From: Microbacteriaceae bacterium
GTDB taxonomy: Bacteria; Actinomycetota; Actinomycetes; Actinomycetales; Microbacteriaceae
Assembly (NCBI GenBank): GCA_022701925.1
Contig: JAKONM010000288.1
Location: 1-18,825, forward strand
Length of the DNA: 18,825 nucleotides
Direction of reading: 5' to 3'
In this document: positions 15,012 through 18,825 of the stretch, piece by piece
Numbering within the stretch: position 1 is the stretch's first letter
How the letters are laid out: the number at the start of each line of letters is the position of its first letter
Notes under the pieces: model-generated
Seen by the model: the letters and a program-made list of their open reading frames with translations, nothing else
What the model was told of the DNA's origin: nothing
Database searches by the model: none
Position numbers and translations under genes: made by a program

Positions 15012-15920
15012 GTGGCCGTCGACCCCGTGCTCCTGCTCGCGACGGCCGAGCGGCTCCTGGAGGAGCACGGCGGCCTGGTGCACGCCCGTCGCTTCTTCGA
15101 GGCCGGCCTGACCGGGCCGGACCTCGGTCGGCTGCGACACCTCGGCGCCGTGCTCCGCCCGCGCATCGGCTGGTACCTGGACCCGACGGCGCCGCAGGAG
15201 GCGGTGCGGGCCGTGCGGGTCGGCGGCGTGCTGGGGTGCACGTCCGCCGCCGCCACCTGGGGCATCGCGGTTCCCGCGGGCCCGGCCGACCGGGTGCACG
15301 TGAGCGCACGGCATGACCTCACCCGGATGCGGCACTCGACGGACCCGAAGCGGCACGTGCACGCGGGCGACGACCTCGCGGTACGGCTGCACTGGGAACG
15401 GCGGATCGAACCAGTCCGCGGCTGGCGGGTGTCGCCGGCCGACGCGATCGCTCAGATGGCGGCCTGCACGTCGGTGCGGTGGCTCACGGCGGCCGTGGAC
15501 TCCGCCCGCAACAGCACCTCGGAGCCGCCCGTGATGGCCGCAGCCTCCCTCGCCGTCCTCCGGGCGGCCCTTCCGCAGCACCTGCGGGAGGCGGTCGACC
15601 GCAGCGATCCGCTCGCCGAGTCCTCCGGAGAGACGTTCATCCGCCTCGAGGCGGAGGATCGGCGGATTCCGATGCGCTCGCAGGCGTGGTTGACGTCGCT
15701 CTACCGCGCCGACCACCTGGTCGACGAGTGGCTGCCCGTCGAGTCGGACGGGATGAAGTTCCACTCGGGCAGGGCGGTCGAGCGGGACCGGGCCCGCGAC
15801 GCGGTGCTGGCGCGCCTGGGCACGCCTCCGCTGCGGTTCACGCAGAACCAGGCGGTCGGCGACACCCGATTCGTCGGCGACGTCATCGAACGGACCTGGC
15901 TCCGGGGTCGCCCGCGCTGA
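15012..15920 (+). CDS. AbiEi-like N-terminal / DUF559 Vsr-like nuclease-fold protein
   Basis: Protein of 302 residues with two parts. Residues 1 to about 85 resemble the helix-rich DNA-binding N-terminal region of proteins annotated as type IV toxin-antitoxin AbiEi-like: LLATAERLLEEHGGLVHARRF, then a wing-like VLRPRIGWYLD. Residues about 200-300 resemble a very-short-patch-repair/DUF559 PD-(D/E)XK fold, with Glu207 (SSGETFIRLE), Asp238, the core PVESDGMKFHS (Glu244, Asp246) and RDRARDAVLARLG followed by LRFTQNQ. All expected acidic residues remain, so nuclease activity is possible. The GTG at 15012 is the likeliest start; no good ribosome-binding site is seen. No AbiEii partner is adjacent. 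The gene stands alone between two 80-bp palindromic elements, suggesting a mobile or shuffled cassette. Many actinobacterial genomes carry dozens of such proteins of unknown role. Function is not established. Confidence 0.75.
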   Translation: MAVDPVLLLATAERLLEEHGGLVHARRFFEAGLTGPDLGRLRHLGAVLRPRIGWYLDPTAPQEAVRAVRVGGVLGCTSAAATWGIAVPAGPADRVHVSARHDLTRMRHSTDPKRHVHAGDDLAVRLHWERRIEPVRGWRVSPADAIAQMAACTSVRWLTAAVDSARNSTSEPPVMAAASLAVLRAALPQHLREAVDRSDPLAESSGETFIRLEAEDRRIPMRSQAWLTSLYRADHLVDEWLPVESDGMKFHSGRAVERDRARDAVLARLGTPPLRFTQNQAVGDTRFVGDVIERTWLRGRPR

Positions 15921-15926
15921 GGCCCT

Positions 15927-16006
15927 CGCGGATCCGGAGTTCCTGGACGACGCGCCGCAGCCGCACGTGTCCGAGCGGCGTGTCGGGCGGGATGTCCGGA
16001 TCCGCG
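15927..16006 (+). repeat. 80-bp palindromic element, copy 2
   Basis: Left arm 15927-15958 begins CGCGGATCCGGAGTTCCTGG and ends GACGCGCCGC; right arm 15975-16006 is complementary at 26 of 32 positions; the loop is 16 nt, exactly as in copy 1. The left arm differs from that of copy 1 at two positions, and both copies have the same orientation. It lies between the convergent stops of the nuclease-fold gene and the monooxygenase gene, so it may also act as terminator for both. Confidence 0.85.
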
Positions 16007-16020
16007 GAGGAGGGAGGGGG

Positions 16021-17229
16021 TCAGGCGTCGGTGAAGAAGCGGGCCATCAGGCGGGCGACGTGGTCCACCTGCTCCTGCTCCACCTCGGGGGCCTGCGGGC
16101 CGGCCTCGGCGACCGGCACGGCCTCCGCGGTCATCTCCAGGGACTGCGTCGGACCGCCGAGCGCCGCGTAGACCTGCCGTGCGGTGGTGCGACCCGCGCG
16201 GTTGGCGCCGATGGTGCTGGCCGTCGGCCCGTACCCGGCGAAGAAGACCCGGGGGTCGCGCTCGGCGGCGCCGGACGCCACCTGCACCCCGCCCGCCTTC
16301 TCGTGCAGCTTCAACGGGCTGAGGTGCCGGATGTCCGGACGGAAGCCGGTGGCCCACACGATCGCGTCGATGCGCTCGCGCGAGCCGTCGGCCCAGACGA
16401 CCGAGTCGGCGGTGAGGCGATCGAACATCGGCCGCTCCACGAGCACGCCGCGGTCGATCGCCGCCGCGATGCGCCGGGTCAGCGGCACCCCGGTGCCGGA
16501 GACGATGGACGGCAGCGCCCGGCCCGCGCGGGCCGCCTCGTCCTGCGCCTCCACCGCACCGACCGCGGCCTCCAGGTCGAGCGTCCCCTGCTGCAGGTAG
16601 TCGACCGGCCGCCGCACCGACCAGAAGGTCTTCGCCGCCACCCCCTCCAGCTCGAGCAGGAAGCCGATCGCGGAGGTGCCCCCGCCCACCACCAGCACCC
16701 GCTGGCCCGCGAAGTCCTGCGCGCCGCCGTAGGTGGAGGTGTGCACCTGGCGGCCGCGGAACTCGCGGAGGCCCGGGTACCACGGGACGAACGGCGCGCC
16801 CCACGTGCCGGTGGCGTTGACCACGATGCGCGCCTGCACCTCGCCGACCGTGGTGCGCACCATCAGGTCGGTGCCGCGGTCGTAGACCGCGGCGACGCCG
16901 ACGGGCCGGCGCACGTCCAGCCCGTAGAACCGCTCGTAGTGGGCGTAGTACTCGCCCACGACCTCGCGCGCGGGACGGGCGCGGTCGGCCGTCTCGAAGC
17001 TGAGCCCGGCGCGCCGCATGCCCGGGAGGTCGTGCACGCGGTGCGCGGACCCGAGCCGCAGGGCCGGCCAGCGGTGCTGCCACGCGCCGCCCGCAGCGGG
17101 CCCGCGGTCGACCACGACCTGGTCGACGCCGGGCCGCACGCCGAGCCGCTGCAGGTAGTAGGCGACCGACAGCCCGGCCTGACCGGCGCCGATGACGACC
17201 ACGTCGACCCGAGCCGGCACCGAGACCAC
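16021..17229 (-). CDS. flavin-dependent monooxygenase (FMO/CzcO-like)
   Basis: FAD- and NADPH-dependent oxygenase or oxidoreductase of 402 residues, soluble. The FAD-binding Rossmann motif VVIGAGQAGLS (GAGQAG 14-19) is at the N-terminus, and the exact FMO fingerprint FxGxxxHxxxY is at residues 157-167 (FRGRQVHTSTY). The NADPH Rossmann motif VGGGTSAIG lies at 181-189 and VWATGFRPD near 291, all in the family order. Length fits single-domain bacterial members (YhiM/CzcO-type annotations); the substrate is unknown. GTG 17229 is taken as start because a purine-rich GGGGGAGGGGGAG run lies immediately upstream; GTG 17220 is possible. It is convergent with the nuclease-fold gene and divergent from the DUF3073 gene. 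Confidence 0.9.
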   Translation of the reverse strand: MVSVPARVDVVVIGAGQAGLSVAYYLQRLGVRPGVDQVVVDRGPAAGGAWQHRWPALRLGSAHRVHDLPGMRRAGLSFETADRARPAREVVGEYYAHYERFYGLDVRRPVGVAAVYDRGTDLMVRTTVGEVQARIVVNATGTWGAPFVPWYPGLREFRGRQVHTSTYGGAQDFAGQRVLVVGGGTSAIGFLLELEGVAAKTFWSVRRPVDYLQQGTLDLEAAVGAVEAQDEAARAGRALPSIVSGTGVPLTRRIAAAIDRGVLVERPMFDRLTADSVVWADGSRERIDAIVWATGFRPDIRHLSPLKLHEKAGGVQVASGAAERDPRVFFAGYGPTASTIGANRAGRTTARQVYAALGGPTQSLEMTAEAVPVAEAGPQAPEVEQEQVDHVARLMARFFTDA

Positions 17230-17283
17230 GGTCTCCCCCTCCCCCGCGGCGCTGCCGCCCCACCATCCTGCCGCACGGGTGCG

Positions 17284-17292
17284 TGTTACGAT
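17284..17292 (+). promoter_or_regulatory. extended -10 promoter of the DUF3073 gene
   Basis: TGTTACGAT matches the extended -10 pattern TGnTAnnnT, and no -35 is recognisable. The predicted leader is about 65-70 nt and includes a T6 run (17302-17307), unusual in this GC-rich DNA. Confidence 0.45.
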
Positions 17293-17366
17293 GAGCGCCG
17301 GTTTTTTCGCACTCTCGCCGCCCGCTCACACCCCGTGGCGACGATGACGACGTGAGGGGGTCACGC

Positions 17367-17537
17367 ATGGGGCGAGGCCGTCAGAAGGCGAAGCACACGA
17401 AGATCGCGCGCGATCTGAAGTACTTCAGCCCGGACACGAACTACAACGCCCTCGAGGCGGAGATCGGCACGCACACCGCCGAATCGCACGCGGGATGGTC
17501 CGAGGAGGACTTCGCCGGCGAGGACTCGCGCCGCTAG
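17367..17537 (+). CDS. DUF3073 small conserved actinobacterial protein
   Basis: Protein of 56 residues, beginning MGRGRQKAKHTKIARDLKYF, the hallmark of DUF3073, followed by SPDTNYNALEAEIG and an acidic C-terminus with EEDFAGEDSRR. The N-terminal half is strongly basic and could bind nucleic acid; the C-terminal half is acidic. There is no signal or membrane segment. The start is secured by GAGGGGG six bases upstream of the ATG. In many actinobacteria, to my knowledge, this gene sits convergently beside purM, as here. Its function is not established. It has its own promoter region, divergent from the monooxygenase gene. Confidence 0.9.
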   Translation: MGRGRQKAKHTKIARDLKYFSPDTNYNALEAEIGTHTAESHAGWSEEDFAGEDSRR

Positions 17538-17555
17538 TCCCCCTCGGGGCCTCGA

Positions 17556-17585
17556 CGAGGACGTGCCGACCCGGGGACGTCCTCG
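17556..17585. terminator. bidirectional terminator between DUF3073 gene and purM
   Basis: CGAGGACGT (17556-17564) and ACGTCCTCG (17577-17585) form a perfect 9-bp stem with a 12-nt loop, placed between two convergent genes and ending two bases before the purM stop codon. Confidence 0.8.
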
Positions 17586-17586
17586 C

Positions 17587-18681
17587 TCACGTGTGCGCGC
17601 CCGCCAGCCGCACCGCGCCGCCGTCGACGCCCTTCGCGCCCGCCGTCCAGCCGTCGCCCTGCGGCGCGCCCGCCACCACCTCGCCCGCCTGCCAGGTCGG
17701 GAACCCGGCCCCGGCCAGCTGAGCCGTCACCGCGGCCGCCGACTCCGCCGCGACGACGGCGAGCATGCCGATGCCCAGGTTCCAGGTGCCCTCGGCCTGC
17801 TGCAGCGCGAAGCCGCCCCGCTCGCCCAGCACCCGGAACACCGGCTGCGGCGACCAGGTGGCCCGGTCCAGCTCGACCGAGACGCCGGCCGGCAGCACGC
17901 GGGCCAGGTTGGCCGCGATGCCGCCGCCGGTCACGTGCGACAGGGCGTGCACCGCGGGGCCGTGCGGCCCCGCCAGCAGGTCGAGCAGCGGCGCCGTGTA
18001 CAGGCGGGTGGGCTCCAGCAGCTCCTCGCCGAGCGAGCGGCCGAACTCGGCGACCGGCTCCGACAGCGCGGCGCCCGAGTCGCGGAGGATGCGCCGCACC
18101 AGCGAGAACCCGTTGCTGTGCAGCCCGGACGACGCCATCGCCAGCACCGCGTCGCCCGCGACGACGCGGTCGGGGCCGAGCAGCCGGTCCGCCTCCACGA
18201 CCCCGACCGCGGCGCCCGCCAGGTCGTAGTCGTCGGGGCCCATCAGGTCCGGGTGCTCCGCCGTCTCGCCGCCGGTCAGAGCGGTGCGGGCCTCGGCGCA
18301 GGCCTTCGCGATGCCGCCGACCAGCTGCGCGATGCGCTCGGGCACCACGCGGCCGCAGGCGACGTAGTCGGTCATGAACAGCGGCGCCGCCCCGACCACG
18401 ACGATGTCGTCGACGACCATGCCCACCAGGTCCTGCCCGACCGTGTCGTGCTTGCCCAGCGCCTGCGCGATCGCGATCTTCGTGCCGACCCCGTCGGTGG
18501 AGGTGGCGAGCACCGGGCGGCGGTACGCGAGCAGGTCGGAGGCGTCCCACAGCCCGGCGAACCCGCCGACGCCGCCCAGCACCTGCGGCCCGTGGGTCGC
18601 CGCGACGGCCCGCTTCATCAGCTCGACCGCCCGGTCGCCGGCGTCCGTGTCGACGCCCGCGGCGGCGTAGAGGTCGGTCAC
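17587..18681 (-). CDS. purM: phosphoribosylformylglycinamidine cyclo-ligase (AIR synthetase)
   Basis: Fifth step of de novo purine synthesis: ATP-dependent closure of formylglycinamidine ribonucleotide to aminoimidazole ribonucleotide, in the cytoplasm. The 364-residue protein shows the family motifs YAAAGVDTDAGDRAVELMK (5-23), ATSTDGVGTKIAIAQ (59-73), GQDLVGMVVDDIVVVGAAP (82-100, nucleotide and metal binding), LTGGETAEHPDL (135-146), the glycine-rich ASSGLHSNGFSLVR, HVTGGGIAANLAR and EGTWNLGIGM. Length is normal. GTG 18681 precedes the conserved YAAAGVD; frames reaching 18810 would overlap purF and lack homology. No strong ribosome-binding site is visible. It is divergent from purF and convergent with the DUF3073 gene. 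Confidence 0.96.
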   Translation of the reverse strand: MTDLYAAAGVDTDAGDRAVELMKRAVAATHGPQVLGGVGGFAGLWDASDLLAYRRPVLATSTDGVGTKIAIAQALGKHDTVGQDLVGMVVDDIVVVGAAPLFMTDYVACGRVVPERIAQLVGGIAKACAEARTALTGGETAEHPDLMGPDDYDLAGAAVGVVEADRLLGPDRVVAGDAVLAMASSGLHSNGFSLVRRILRDSGAALSEPVAEFGRSLGEELLEPTRLYTAPLLDLLAGPHGPAVHALSHVTGGGIAANLARVLPAGVSVELDRATWSPQPVFRVLGERGGFALQQAEGTWNLGIGMLAVVAAESAAAVTAQLAGAGFPTWQAGEVVAGAPQGDGWTAGAKGVDGGAVRLAGAHT

Positions 18682-18711
18682 GAGCGGACCGCGGTCGAAG
18701 ACGCCCCCGCC

Positions 18712-18739
18712 GGATGGGAGGATGATCCCTGCACCATCC
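18712..18739. promoter_or_regulatory. inverted repeat in the purM/purF divergent region
   Basis: GGATGG (18712-18717) and CCATCC (18734-18739) form an inverted repeat in the 88-bp spacer, with nested GGGA/TCCC inside. On the minus strand TACCCT (18746-18741) is a possible purM -10. The repeat could be an operator shared by both pur genes; evidence is weak. Confidence 0.3.
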
Positions 18740-18769
18740 GAGGGTACGGCAGGGAGAACCCCACCGAAA

Positions 18770-18825
18770 ATGTGCGGCATCGTCGGCGTCTCCGCCGCCC
18801 AGCCGGTCAACCAGCTCGTCTACGA
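18770..18825 (+). CDS. purF: amidophosphoribosyltransferase, first 56 bases
   Basis: First committed step of purine synthesis: glutamine plus PRPP to phosphoribosylamine. Only the start is inside the window, translating as MCGIVGVSAAQPVNQLVY. Cys2 directly after the initiator is the N-terminal nucleophile of the glutamine amidotransferase domain once Met is removed, and MCGIVG is the signature of PurF and related class II amidotransferases. The PVNQLVYD context fits PurF, and the adjacent purM supports it. GlmS and AsnB share the Cys opening but fit less well. AGGGAG (18751-18756) is 13 bases upstream, rather far for a ribosome-binding site. Confidence 0.85.
   Translation, partial: MCGIVGVSAAQPVNQLVY

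Noticed and set aside
12653..15322. Long minus-strand open frame opposite the KimA-like permease
   Set aside because: His/Gln/Arg-rich shadow of a real membrane protein gene, no recognisable family.
17302..17307. T6 run as a rho-independent terminator
   Set aside because: It lies in a divergent promoter region where neither neighbouring transcript ends, and no compact GC stem directly precedes it.
18682..18810. N-terminal extension of purM up to 18810
   Set aside because: It would overlap the start of purF, and the extra residues lack similarity to PurM; the conserved part begins right after the GTG at 18681.

Overview
The DNA is very GC-rich (clearly above 70% by eye), codons end almost always in G or C, and GTG starts are frequent. 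There is an IdeR/DtxR-type iron box, a DUF3073 gene convergent with purM, a KimA-like permease and a His/Gly-rich PadR regulator. Together these point to a high-GC actinobacterium, most likely of the Micrococcales (Microbacteriaceae-like). I cannot name the genus from sequence alone. The window reads as chromosome: housekeeping genes, no rRNA or tRNA, no transposase, no phage genes and no CRISPR array.

Layout. (1) 1-2122: an iron-siderophore ABC uptake operon on the minus strand (lipoprotein receptor, then a FecCD permease cut by the window edge) with an iron box over its promoter. A PadR regulator with a histidine-rich N-terminus is transcribed divergently. (2) 2130-4340: a hairpin, then an M18 zinc aminopeptidase and an aldo/keto reductase in one direction. 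(3) 4354-9379: a bidirectional terminator, recQ, a strong hairpin, then a translationally coupled pair on the minus strand: a DEAD-box RNA helicase with a roughly 310-residue disordered Arg/Asp-rich N-terminus, and a DUF1684 protein. (4) 9320-14797: a 60-bp near-palindrome, a large single-gene RND exporter (minus), and a divergent KimA-like potassium/APC permease (plus) that looks leaderless. (5) 14811-16006: two 80-bp palindromic elements of identical geometry (32-nt arms, 16-nt loop) flank one gene that has an AbiEi-like N-terminus and a Vsr/DUF559-like nuclease C-terminus. (6) 16021-18825: a flavin-dependent monooxygenase (minus), the small DUF3073 gene (plus), a shared terminator, purM (minus), and the first 56 bases of purF (plus), divergent from purM.

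Functional themes are iron acquisition under iron-dependent repression, DNA and RNA unwinding, ion and drug transport, and two steps of purine synthesis. The least ordinary parts are the palindrome-flanked nuclease-domain gene, the His-rich PadR beside the iron operon (reminiscent of YqjI/YqjH of E. coli), and the repeat-built N-terminus of the RNA helicase. I did not find a clear, wholly new multi-gene system; the palindrome-flanked cassette is the best candidate for a second look.
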